A DNA stretch of 64,000 nucleotides from Cheilinus undulatus (Eukaryota; Chordata; Actinopteri; Labriformes; Labridae). Under the pieces are notes generated by a model. The model ran no database searches and was not told the origin of the DNA. It saw only the letters and a list, made by a program, of their open reading frames with translations. How positions within the stretch are numbered: the first letter of the stretch is position 1; each line of letters opens with the position of its first letter. The position numbers and the translations under genes are program-made. The stretch is taken from NCBI RefSeq assembly GCF_018320785.1, contig NC_054877.1, positions 6,619,030-6,683,029 of the forward strand, in the 5' to 3' direction. Below are positions 46,930-64,000 of this stretch, in pieces.

Positions 46930-47300
46930 TCACATCGCACTGGTAAATAAGCTTTACACTGTTACAATGAAAGTTGGTTTACAGAGGGTGGCTAATATTA
47001 GCAGTGCTAGCACTGCCGGCTTGTATCCTCTTTGCAGGTTAACGTTGAAATTCCTGTGCTGAATATCATCACTGTGCTTTGGTTATATTAGAGTAAAACC
47101 TGACCCAGCCTTTTGGACAACTTTATCCCTGCTTTCTACATCAAAAAAGTGCTAAACTGCACTGGTCCCAGTGGATGGTATTGGTGCTATCAGTTAGTGG
47201 TTGTTACTGAGTAAAGAGTGTTGTGGCAGTAGTCACTTAGCATGACTTCAGTGTCTACTTGTGGTGGGCAGCTGTGTTACAGTTTAGATAGAGGGTGTGG
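46930..47300. repeat. dispersed repeat (GCTAATATTAGCAGTGCTAG family)
   Basis: GTTGGTTTACAGAGGGTGGC, TAATATTAGCAGTGCTAGCA and CTTTGCAGGTTAACGTTGA are shared with copies at 5.2, 27.0 and 35.1 kb. The copies differ in orientation. No function is apparent. Confidence 0.45.
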
Positions 47301-47679
47301 CTGGGATTGTGGGCTTGAAATGATTTAAATCTCATAACAAGTTTAACCAGACTCAGAATTCTACTGCCGTCTACAAAAGGACCCAACTTTGGCCGCTTAG
47401 CAGGCTGATCAAGAGCATCGTTTGTGTCAACTGATTAACAATGCTGAGACGCTCCATCCTTATTGGCTGGCAATTCAATTAGCTTCTGTAATGACTCTAC
47501 ACTGTGCACAAAGTGCCTAATCCAGGCCTAGTCCAGATATACATGGGTATTTTGAAAACAGAGGTTTTCCTCCTTTGTTTTTAAAAAGAATCCAGTCTAC
47601 ATACTCTATGTTCTCAAAAATATGTTTGTCCACAAGAAAACACAAAAACACACTGCTATATGTGGTTAAAGATCTCGCC

Positions 47680-47904
47680 ATGTCAACGGCAGCCTGTCCT
47701 TTCTTGTGCGGGCAGAACAAACCTATATCAGCTAAAGTCTTTTTCTTTGTTTATCCTCATTCATTAAAATTTGCAAAAGTGCATTTTAAGGACTGAAGTT
47801 TTAGGTCTAAAAAACATTTATACATCAGTATCGGCAAAAATAAATTTGTAAATATTGGCATATTGGATTGGATGCAAGCAAAAGTTCCATACTGTGCATC
47901 TCTA
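47680..47904 (-). mobile_element. hAT-like MITE, one end only, reverse orientation
   Basis: The right end reads TGTGCATCTCTA and the interior AAACCTATATCAGCTAAAGT and CCTCATTCATTAAAA is the reverse of the element at 12827-13209. The bases after it (ATGTCTGT) equal the complement of the ACAGACAT target of the MITE at 32886, and the flank beyond matches too. Confidence 0.65.
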
Positions 47905-48104
47905 ATGTCTGTGATTGAGCGTCTGCCTCAAGTGTCATGCTGGTGTATCTGTGATGGCAGCAGTGGTGCCTGAAGTCAGCATGTTTTGACATGTAGGAGA
48001 CATAGACTGCATGCACAGTGGTCAGTTCTCGGAATACTGATCACAATACCAGACTTTTGTTGTAGAGTAGTCATGGAAACAAGAAAATTGGTGGATTTGG
48101 GAAA

Positions 48105-48480
48105 ATAATCTGTGATTTGGATCTCCAATTTAGAATTATGATTAAATATGTGATTACCTTTTAAGTTCCTTATTTTTAACAAACACAAGCAATAAATCTT
48201 TCTACATTATGAACAACACAGATTTTATTGACGCTTGTATTTTTTTCGTTCTCATTTGAACTTATAAAAAACACAAAAACAAGGAAAGTTGGATTTTTTT
48301 GTAAACTATTATAAAAACACATTTGAACGTGAGCATGATGTGCTCAGAATAACATCTCTGAAACAAAAAAGGTATTAAACCCAAATTTTGACTCACATTT
48401 ATGGTTGAAGAAATATTGAATGTTCTGTAATTTAAATATTGCAGTGCACCATATTGCAATTAATCTAGAATTTAGATGAA
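48105..48480. mobile_element. diverged MITE related to 27196-27560
   Basis: AACAAACACAAGCAATAAAT and TATTGCAGTGCACCATATTG followed by TGCAATTAATC mark this AT-rich element. It abuts the next MITE. Confidence 0.45.
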
Positions 48481-48544
48481 TTGCAGGTCCTGTAATGTGT
48501 TAGTCACCTTTGTAGCAATAATAAATGAGTGATATAATTTGCAT

Positions 48545-50062
48545 GGTGTTGATATACTGGCAGATCTGAAAATTTCTGCAGATATTTACAGCCCATATAT
48601 CGGCTGTAAATATTGGCCTATACCAACCGCAAATATAGCCTTATATCAACTGCACATGGGCATATCAGCTGTAAATATTGGCCTGTATTGGTTGTAAATA
48701 TTGGCTTGTATCAATTACGAATATTGGCATGTATTGGCTGTAAAATACCTGATATAACGGCTGTAAATACCGGCCTATATTGGCTGTAACCACTGGCCTG
48801 TATTGGCTGTAATACCTGCCTATAAAGACTGCATGTATCAGCTTATATTGGCTGTAAATATTGGCCTGTATTGGCTGTAAATATCAGCCTGTATTAGATG
48901 TAAATATGGGCCTGTATTGGCTGTAAATACTGGCCTATATCAGGTGTAAAGATAGGCCTATATCAGCTGTAAATATAGTCCTATGTTGGCTTGAATATTG
49001 GCCTGTATTGGCTGTAAACATTGGCATTTAGTGGCTGTAAATATAAGTCTGAATTGGCTGTAAATATTGGCTTTTATTGGTTACAAATATTGACCTGTAT
49101 CTGCCTATACTGCTTGTAAATATCGGCCTGTATGGGCTGTAAACATTAACCTATACTGTCTGTAAACATTAGCATGTATCAACGGGAAATATCGGCTTAT
49201 ATCTGCTGTAAACACTGGCTCTTTGTCAAGAGCAATTATAGGCCTATATAAGCTGTAAATATTGCCCTGTATTGGTTTGAATACTGGTCTGTGTTGGCTG
49301 TAAACATCAGCCTATACTGGCTGTAAATATAAGCCCGTATTAGCAGTAATTACTGGCTTGTATTGGTTGCAAATATTGGCCTGTATCAGCTGTAAACATT
49401 GACCTGTATTAGCTGTGTCTGCCTATACTGGCTGTAAATATAAGCCTGTATTGGCTCTAAATATGGGTCTGTGCTGGCAGTGAATATTGGCCTGTGTTGG
49501 CCCTAAATACCATACTGTATCACCTGTAAATATTGGCCTATAATGGCTGTAAATATTTTCCTCTGTAGTCTGCAAATATGGCTGATATTGGCTGTAAATA
49601 TTAGCTTGTATTGACTGTAAATATTGGCCTATATCAGCCTCTAAATATTGGTCTGTATTGGCTTACATCAGCTGTAAATATCAGCCAATATTGACTGTTA
49701 ATAACGACCTATATCAGCTGTAAATACAGGCATAAATCAGCTGTAAATATCAGCCTGTATTGGTTGCAAATATTTGCAGTATGCACAAATAAATTTGTGG
49801 AATTTTAGGCAAGAACCACAAATGTACATCATTTGAAATATTTTCTTTGTTCATCTTAAATCCTTTAAATTCCAAGTGTTTTGATAACTGAAGTTTGTTT
49901 CTTTTTCCATCCATAAGTATTCAATTGTGTTTTATGTACTAAAGTTTTAGGTCTGAAATCTATATTCAAACATCAGTATTAATATTTTCTAAAATTAATT
50001 TGTAAATATCTGAGATCAAATATCTGATTATATGAGATGTCTACCAAAATCCAATCTCCTTA
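48545..50062 (-). mobile_element. hAT-like MITE, reverse orientation, enlarged by an internal minisatellite
   Basis: The left edge (GTGTTGATATACTGGCAGAT, CTGAAAATTTCTGCAGATAT) is the reverse complement of the right part of the MITE at 12827-13209. The right edge (TGTTCATCTTAAATCCTTTA, later CCAAAATCCAATCTCCTTA) is the reverse complement of its left part. The family is normally about 380 bases; this copy is about 1.5 kb because of the array at 48588-49772. Confidence 0.65.
48588..49772. repeat. 23-bp minisatellite, roughly fifty copies
   Basis: The unit GGCTGTAAATATTGGCCTGT plus ATT repeats head to tail for about 1.2 kb with many substitutions and small indels. Units often alternate ATATTGG and ATATCAG. 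The motif resembles the CTGATATT/CAGCTGAAATATTGG interior of the MITE family in this window. Confidence 0.9.
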
Positions 50063-51110
50063 GTAGTAATATCTTCTCTTTAAAAATATTCTCCCATTTA
50101 CATTCCAGCAATGTTTTGCTGTATTATATAAAAAATGCAGGCATTTAAGTCTGCAGCCAGGGCCTCAGTGTCTTTTGATTATGCAAAACTGAAGAAGTAG
50201 GGCTTTAATACTCTAAGTTAATGATTTCCAGCTTGGCATATGCACTTCAAAATTCTTAGTAATGCAGTAGTATACTAATAGGCCTTCTCAACCTAACAAA
50301 CAGCACTCTCATACCTCACATAGTTTGTCCTGGCCTACAAAAGTCCCATGAGGGTGGGGTTTGTCCCAAAATGCCCACAGAGTTTACACAATCTCAGGAA
50401 AGCACTGGAGACCCAATTTAAAGCGCTTCATGGTCTGCATTTTACCTGGTGAACCAGGTGTAGTAAAACCTGCTCTTCTGCTATTCTGAACAGGCTTTTA
50501 TGAGGAATTATTAACTCATGATAGTACTTCAACCACTGCAAGTCAGCATGAGGCAGCTCTGCCTCTGGCTGTGGAATAATCTTCAAAGATTCCTCAGGAT
50601 AAATCTGTCATTGAAGCCATTTTTGTCTCCATGTAGGAAGAGGCTGAGTGGCAGATAATGCAGGGAATATGATGAAGGATCCAGATCCATGCAGGCCAGG
50701 GCCAAGCAGTTCCCTTACAGACCACAGAAACAGCTTGGCACTGTTTAGCCACACACCCTAAGCCTTATGATCCAACAATGTTACATTTCCAACCAGGATG
50801 ATGCAAAACTCAAATGTGAGATCATTGCAAAATGAAGCCCTTTAAGACTCAGCTGATGTTTCCTCTCCTTGTGGTCAGGATCTGGTTTCCGACGTTGTGA
50901 TTCTACCTTTCCTACAACTACCTCTGAACTAGATTTTTGTTATCAAATTGATCCCTTTTGGCTTAATCGATCGATATCATAGCCTCTTTGCGTTCAGAGC
51001 TGACAAAGTGATAAGAAACTTGTGTCTTTTAGTGCTGAATTGCATCCAGCTGACCAGCCAGGAATTTGATTGCGTGTATGAAATCATCTGATGCCAGAAA
51101 ACACTGTTCA
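50063..51110. other. intergenic stretch with no recognised feature
   Basis: About 1 kb of mixed composition between the MITE and the promoter-like block. No coding frame, repeat or splice-bounded exon was convincing. Confidence 0.4.
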
Positions 51111-51167
51111 CGGTGGGCCTTTTTGGCCACCGTCGATTCAAGTTGATAACACTACAGAAAAATACTC

Positions 51168-51480
51168 ACCTTGTCGATTATTCAGGAAACGTCCGGGGGG
51201 TGAACACAGATGGGGAACATTTCTGCAAGTCAGAAGTTATAAAAAACGCCAGGGAAGACGACGCAGCTAGCCAGAGAGACATCCAACTAACATAAACGTT
51301 AGCCTCAGCTAGTTCTTCTAACTGCTTTTTATGGTCAAACCAACACGATGAGCCGTTACACAGGCAGGAAAGGCAGCTGTCCGATTAATATCCACCTCGT
51401 CAAAGAGCGTTTTTCGGTCGATGAAAAAGTCAGTGTTTTCCTGTCGATGTAAAGCAGGCTGAAACTAGAGAGGTGGACAC
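51168..51480 (-). ncRNA. candidate first exon of an unknown minus-strand transcript
   Basis: A strong donor CGACAAG|GTGAGTA ends the block at 51168 on the minus strand, and the upstream side is promoter-like. ATG-started frames inside are short and closed (the longest is about 34 codons, starting MSLWLAAS), so the exon is probably a non-coding leader. The partner exon may be 44492-44589. The 5' limit is a guess. Confidence 0.35.
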
Positions 51481-51650
51481 CAAAGTGCTACTGTTGGGGG
51501 TTAACAACTTTGCTGTAAAACACGGCCTCTGATTGGACGGGCGCAGCCACCAATCACCTGTGGAGAGACTTGGGCTCGCGGCGTCACGCTCCACAGGGAT
51601 GGAATGAAACGTGATTGGCTGATCATGTCACGACGACGTCTTTAGCCTTT
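51481..51650. promoter_or_regulatory. orphan CpG- and CCAAT-rich promoter-like block
   Basis: CpG density rises sharply here in an AT-rich neighbourhood. Three CCAAT boxes occur: ATTGG at 51532-51536, CCAAT at 51550-51554 and ATTGG at 51614-51618, an arrangement typical of NF-Y promoters. GCGTCACG and CACGACGACGTC are CRE-like. No protein-coding start was found on either side. Confidence 0.5.
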
Positions 51651-52589
51651 TAGCCGATTTTTATGTGTCATTAAAGTCGTACTAGTACTCCACGTTTGTG
51701 TTTATTCAAGACCAGACTTCTATTTAAACCCATTTCTCATCATTTGTATCATATTCGCCTTTCATTCATTGTCCATTTATTCAAAAAGTGGCCGTTTAAA
51801 GGACGTACACGCAGAAGATCCGGGGTTTTATTTACTTCTCTCCATACCATGCCTTTGCATTTTACTTTATTTAACCAGGACATCCTTTAACTAGAGTTTT
51901 TCTTGGCCAAGACAGCGGCAGTTAACAGAGTTTCAGTCAAACAAAAAGCAGTCATGCATAACAAACATACATGGGACTGTTTTCAAAATACGGAAGCCTA
52001 TTACTGCCAGAAGGAAAAAAAAGATGAATGTGAAGCTGTGCAATGACAACGAAAAAAAAAAAAAACAAAAAAAAAAAAACAAACGAACAAAGCCTTATCC
52101 TCTTTAGACTCTGCATGTGAGGACTTACATTTTGGTTTTCTTACAAGATACCAATAAATTATGTTAATAGAATTTTTGAGACAGTTGTCCAGGGTGTCCA
52201 TAGAGTTAAAGAAATTTGCTTGAAATCTTGTGTGGATTTACTTTAAAATTTTAAGAAATGTTCATGAAATATTTGGGGATACATTTATTTTCCAGTGTTT
52301 ACGCTGAAGCTTCAGAGGGAGTTGCTCTAAAATTTTAGGTGGTTTGATGGGAATTTGGGGGAGTTATTTGTAAATATTTGGGAATTGTTTTTGTATTTTT
52401 TGGGGGGAACAGCCGTGGTGGGGGTGTTGGGGTGGGGGGGGGGGGGCAGGCATTTTGAATATTTGCTTTAAAATTTGGGCAAATTGATTAAAAATAATTT
52501 TTCCAATTAATTATAATAAAACAACTGTAATAAATAAATCAATGAATCACATGTCGATTATTTGAGATAAATTGCAGTACTGGTAGATT

Positions 52590-52745
52590 TTTTTTAAGAT
52601 TTATTTTTGGTCTTTTCTTGCCTTTAATGGAGAGATAGGCAGTGTACAAGGCCAGAACAATGGATGAGGGAGTGGGGAATGGCATGTGGTGAAAGAGCCA
52701 CAGCCTGGACTTAAACCAGGGCCATCCGTGTAGCAAAGGCCATCT
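52590..52745. mobile_element. SINE/MITE-like dispersed repeat, copy 3
   Basis: AAGATTTATTTTTGGTCTTT, TTGCCTTTAATGGAGAGATA, GAGTGGGGAATGGCATGTGG and CCTGGACTTAAACCAGGGCC make this the fullest of three copies in the window. On the minus strand GGTTTAAGTCC resembles a tRNA B box. Confidence 0.55.
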
Positions 52746-52749
52746 ACCC

Positions 52750-55260
52750 CCCTTACTGGTAGATTTAAAGATAATAGTGACAAAACAATCAGAAGGAAAT
52801 GCTTCTGAATGACATCAAAACTTTCCATTAGCTTTTAAAATTAGAGAGGTTGAGACTTAGGACAGATGTTTTGAAAATCTCTCATGATTTTAAGATAAAT
52901 TTTGAAAGACCTTCAGAACTTTTAGGGGAAATTTAGTTCATACTTGGCCTTAAATTCTTTGGTCCATCATTAGAATAATAACACCGGACGTCTCTTCATG
53001 CCTGGCACCATTTCTTACTGACTGAATGGCCCCTACCAACTGGCAAACACAAAGGCAAAACATGGGTGGTCAAAAACCCATTCATCGATGTGTTGTATCT
53101 GCAGAAACAGAGCCTTCTGGAGAGGTGCTGTGCTTTTGTTCATCTCAGTCAAAATTAAATCAAATTAGCCTGCCTTTGTCTGGGACAGGTTTAATGTATC
53201 CACATTTTAAGATAAAAGTCCGTTATGAGAGGAAAAAAGATGAATTTGTGAGATAATAACAACTAAAGTTTTCGAGTAAATGTTTAGAAAAAACATGTTC
53301 ATTTACTACAGCCAATGAAATGCCCCTCTCTGTTAGCACGTTTCCACCAGTAGACAGTGTAATCAAGAGGAAATGTATAAAAGCTACCCAGAGAGGATAT
53401 GAGCAAAAAAGTCATGGGTTAAAAATAGAAATCACAAGATAGAAACACATTTAGGCAGGCTTATTGTTTCCAATGGCTTCATTTGTCCATATAAAGAAGT
53501 CATGAATCATAAAAAAACCCTGATTTATGATTTTTTCACATCCTTATTTAAAACCCATACACGTCATTCCCTGTAAAAAGCTGGTAAGCCACGGAGACAA
53601 AGAAGTGAGTACAGTAAAACATCCAAAAACAGTTACTGCACAACACTTTTCTAGCATTACTGGGGTAAATCAATTCAAGGTTTATTCAATAAATAATTTC
53701 AGAAATACAGAATTGCTAATGTGAATGTATTGAAATAAAAAGGCACTTAAAACAATGGTGACAAATGTAACCTTTTTCTTTACAAAACCCCCAAATTCAA
53801 GAGATCTAGGAATTGTCCCCTCACCAATGATGTTTAAATTGCATTAAGACCATTCCTACTTCTTTTCTCATTAAAAACATTTGATCGAAGCACCACAAGA
53901 GATATGGGTGGAATTACTGACATGTCATAAAGTTGGACCCTTCCCCAGTTCATATCCAACAAATAAAACAAGGCATTTCAATAAAAGCTAATTCAGTTAG
54001 CAGGTAAGGCAGGTTTGCGTATTTTTGGCATTGCAGTGAAGAATTAAGGACCTGAGTTGGCTTTAAATTAAGCGAGTAAACCCTGGAGCCAGACAGTAAT
54101 ACTACTGTACACTGATGTCCTTTACGTTAGAAAGGTAGCCCAAGAAAATATCTTTTCTAGACAAAAAGACACATCTCAAGTGATTGTTCAGATGGATTAG
54201 AAGTCACTCAGACAAAAACAAAACATAAGTACGCTTTAAATCCTGCTCTGTGAATACAAATATGGCTTAACACAGAAACTAAAACATACTGTACATGTCA
54301 TTGCTACCACACAACTGGCACTACATTTCAAGAGTTTCAATCCAAAGAAGCACGTGCATAGAGTGAAAACTGCTCAACTAAAATGAATGGAGAAATATTC
54401 AGTATGTTTACATTCACAGTTATGTTTAGGGAACTCTAATAGACTACTGTCCTTGTCCTTGTATTCAAGCAGCAGGGGAGAATCCATTTGTTGATGGAGG
54501 CATGCTCATCGCCACTATGATAGGTGGTGTTTGATCCCTTTCAGCTAGTAACTATCGTACCTTCTTCTGGTTGGCCATGCCAACAAGGTAGTAAGCAGCT
54601 TTCAAGTCGAGCTTTGCATGGACAAACTTCACAGCTTTGTACATGTCTTACATCATCATCACTAACCGGATGTAAACATCAAACATTGCATTTTTGTCTT
54701 CCACTTTGGATCCATTAGATATTTCATTCTCTGCCCTGTGAATTTTGTTTCTCAGGAGAAACACAAGTGTGGTGCTTTGTATTAACGAGGCTTTGATGGT
54801 TATGAGCTGCATAGTTCTGCGTCCGTGCTGACATGTCAAAGCTGAACATCTAGAACATGTATATGGTTGTTATCAGTGCACAACTAACTCTAACTTTGCC
54901 AAAAAAGCTTTGCCTTGTCAGAATATAATCAAGGAAATCTTCCTGTATGACACTCCTGGTACCTTGTCATCGCCTTCTTTCTTTGTTCCTTGCCCATGTT
55001 GGCACAAGTGACAAAGACAAATAAGAAAAAGTTTAAACTGTGTGTTGCTTGTGGGTGGTCAGGATATGACAAAAGCCATCTCATGTTGGGATCATGTTCA
55101 TATACTAATTCTGAAAGTTTAATCCATCATGTTTTTACGAGGCTAGCTTTGTTGCGTTTATTGCATTTGTCAAAATCAACCACATGGGTGATTGATACGT
55201 CAGAGGAGAAGCTGTAGCTCCTTTCTCCCTCGCACTGAAACTTCTTTTTAGATATTTTGG
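52750..55260. other. intergenic stretch, possibly including distal itgb1 3' UTR
   Basis: No gene is recognised. A minus-strand frame at 54648-54839 reads like protein (VFLLRNKIHRAENEISNGSK) with more such text on the far side of a stop (MYKAVKFVHAKLDLKAAYYL), suggesting a decayed coding relic of unknown family. A minus-strand AATAAA at 53681-53686 could end a long itgb1 transcript. Confidence 0.35.
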
Positions 55261-55269
55261 TTTACTCAC

Positions 55270-56675
55270 GTCCTGCAAAGTTTGGCCTTTATTTATCATG
55301 CTCCATGGTTAATTTTCACTTGGGCATAACCCGTGGCGGGTTGTAGTTGTGATGCAGGACATTTTTAGGCCCCCTATGAAAACTGGGTTATACTAAACTC
55401 ACAGCCATATAACAAAGAGACTACAGTTACAGTCCCCTTCAACTTGGCACAGCATTGTGATGCACAAGCTTGCACTTACATTATCACCTATATATTAAAG
55501 GAATCTGCAAGAATGGAATCTCCCTGTATCTTTTAGGCTGACTACCTTGTGAAGGATAGTGTTCCTGTGTTATAAACAAAGACAATTTGTGTATTTAGTT
55601 AATTTAAAAATTGGTCTTTACTAGTTGCATATTGTCATTTAACTTCTGCTACTAAGGATCATTATGAAATTTTCAGCCAAAGAAGAGAAGATTTTGCTTT
55701 CACCACTGCCACCAAAGCTTTAGGCTAAGATAACTACATGATAATACATTTTGAGCTATTAATTCCACAGTCCTTTGCACTGTTTTAGGGGAAATGCACA
55801 AAATACACTAGTGCACCTCGATTGCTTTTGCCATCCTAAGAGAGGGTGTAATCCATACACAGATAAATAATGGGGTGCACCTTTGCTCACTCATGTCACA
55901 TGCAGTTAGGACTCACCGTTGTGTCCTACTTTCTGTACAATGCATGCCATCCCTCTAGCTACACAGCAGATACCAATGCGACTTCAGTTTAGCATTTTTG
56001 TAGTTTAAGCTTGGACAAATTGCTAGTCATGACTGAAGCATATACATGCAAGAGCAGATCCATCTCCAACCACATTATCTAGTTGTGTTAGTTTGACTTC
56101 AAGAAATTCAGCTTAGTATGATTTGAGTTAGACTAAATATTTCTACCTGAATGTAAACATACCAAATGAGACCTTGGCTCATGCAGGAAACAATCTTAAA
56201 AACAGACTGATCACTGATGATTCACTCAACATTGCATTCATGATTATTTGGAAAGGAACTCTTCATGTGTTGCCCATAATCGACATCCACTTCTCCCTCA
56301 CCAAAACACTGATGGCTTGATGTTTTTTAAAGGCACAGCTAGGCTTTTTGCCAGTCCTGTGGCAGAAAAACTACAAATCAGTTCAACACATTCTCTCAAG
56401 CTCCACAGAGGCAAAAAACAGAAATACAATACAATAAAACCCCACATTTTTACAGACTGTACACAATTCAGATGATGCATAGAAAATAAAAACAAGTAAG
56501 TTAAAAAAAAAAAAAAAAACGGAAATAGTGGCAAAATGCTTTGCTATCATTTTGGTGACTACAACAACACACAAACAAACAGTGAGAGCATTAAAAAACC
56601 CGCCCCTCCCTCCTCTGATAACCCCGGCCCGTATTTTTCTCCATACAGTGTTGTCACAAAGAAGGCACAGCTCCA
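55270..56675 (-). other. itgb1: probable itgb1 3' UTR
   Basis: The stretch follows the beta-1A stop codon on the minus strand. The first AATAAA-type signal in that direction is at 55288-55293, which would make a UTR of about 1.4 kb; another lies at 55157-55162. The true end is unknown. Confidence 0.35.
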
Positions 56676-63823
<7,148 letters not shown>

Positions 63824-64000
63824 CTGGGAAATGAAGGAGAGTTTACAGGGTCAAAACAGCAACAAAAGAGGACCTGTCAAAACTCTTTTTTTCATTTTTA
63901 AGAGCTGAAACTAATTCTAACAGGGTTGAAACACACTATTAACCATCAAATTTAAGACTTAAAACCTTTTCGACACTTGGAATGGGAAAAATTAAGGTCA

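Noticed and set aside
48588..49772. Possible CRISPR-like array because of regular short repeats
   Set aside because: Units are head to tail without unique spacers, strongly diverged, and in a vertebrate genome; it is a minisatellite.
52030..52080. Long A-rich run as a processed pseudogene poly(A) tail
   Set aside because: No recognisable gene body adjoins it on either side; A-rich tracts of this kind occur throughout the window.

Overview
The window is vertebrate genomic DNA, most likely from a percomorph teleost. Two widely spaced multi-exon genes of recognisable vertebrate families lie on the minus strand, and the rest is AT-rich intron and intergenic DNA full of fish-type repeats (hAT-like MITEs with 8-bp target duplications, Tc1-like relics, LINE and SINE pieces, minisatellites). 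No bacterial, CRISPR, rRNA or tRNA features were seen. The species call is inference.

Gene 1 is epc1 (Enhancer of polycomb homolog 1), complete. I assembled 14 coding exons whose splice sites and phases all fit, from the ATG at 41676 to the TAG at 3878-3880: 2502 coding bases, 833 residues. Intron 1 is about 13 kb and starts in a CpG-rich promoter (41.7-42.0 kb). The product is a scaffold of the NuA4/TIP60 histone acetyltransferase complex. Gene 2 is itgb1 (integrin beta-1); only its 3' half is present (63823 down to 56676: end of the hybrid domain, I-EGF repeats, beta-tail, membrane helix, cytoplasmic tail), and the 5' half lies beyond base 64000. A second cytoplasmic-tail exon at 58722-58799 matches the muscle-type beta-1D splice variant. 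The pair epc1-itgb1, both on one strand, matches the neighbourhood on human chromosome 10p11.

Layout: 1-1.9 kb, a 31-bp minisatellite and its decayed extension, with LINE and SINE fragments; 2.3-3.9 kb, probable epc1 3' UTR; 3.9-41.7 kb, epc1 exons and introns, with MITEs at 12.8, 13.35, 32.9, 34.3 and 38.0 kb and a 1.87-kb inverted-repeat element at 21.5-23.4 kb; 41.7-42.0 kb, epc1 promoter; 42-51 kb, intergenic, with a duplicated repeat, a nested LINE, and a minisatellite that appears to have grown inside a MITE (48.5-50.1 kb); 51.1-51.65 kb, an orphan CpG-rich, CCAAT-rich promoter-like block with a minus-strand splice donor, possibly the start of a non-coding RNA; 52-56.7 kb, intergenic DNA and itgb1 3' UTR; 56.7-64 kb, itgb1, with a decayed Tc1-like element at 60.4-61.9 kb.

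The two genes do not act in one pathway; their adjacency is conserved synteny. I found no convincing novel biological system. The best leads are the beta-1D-type exon, the orphan promoter with candidate non-coding exons, and the MITE-born minisatellite.
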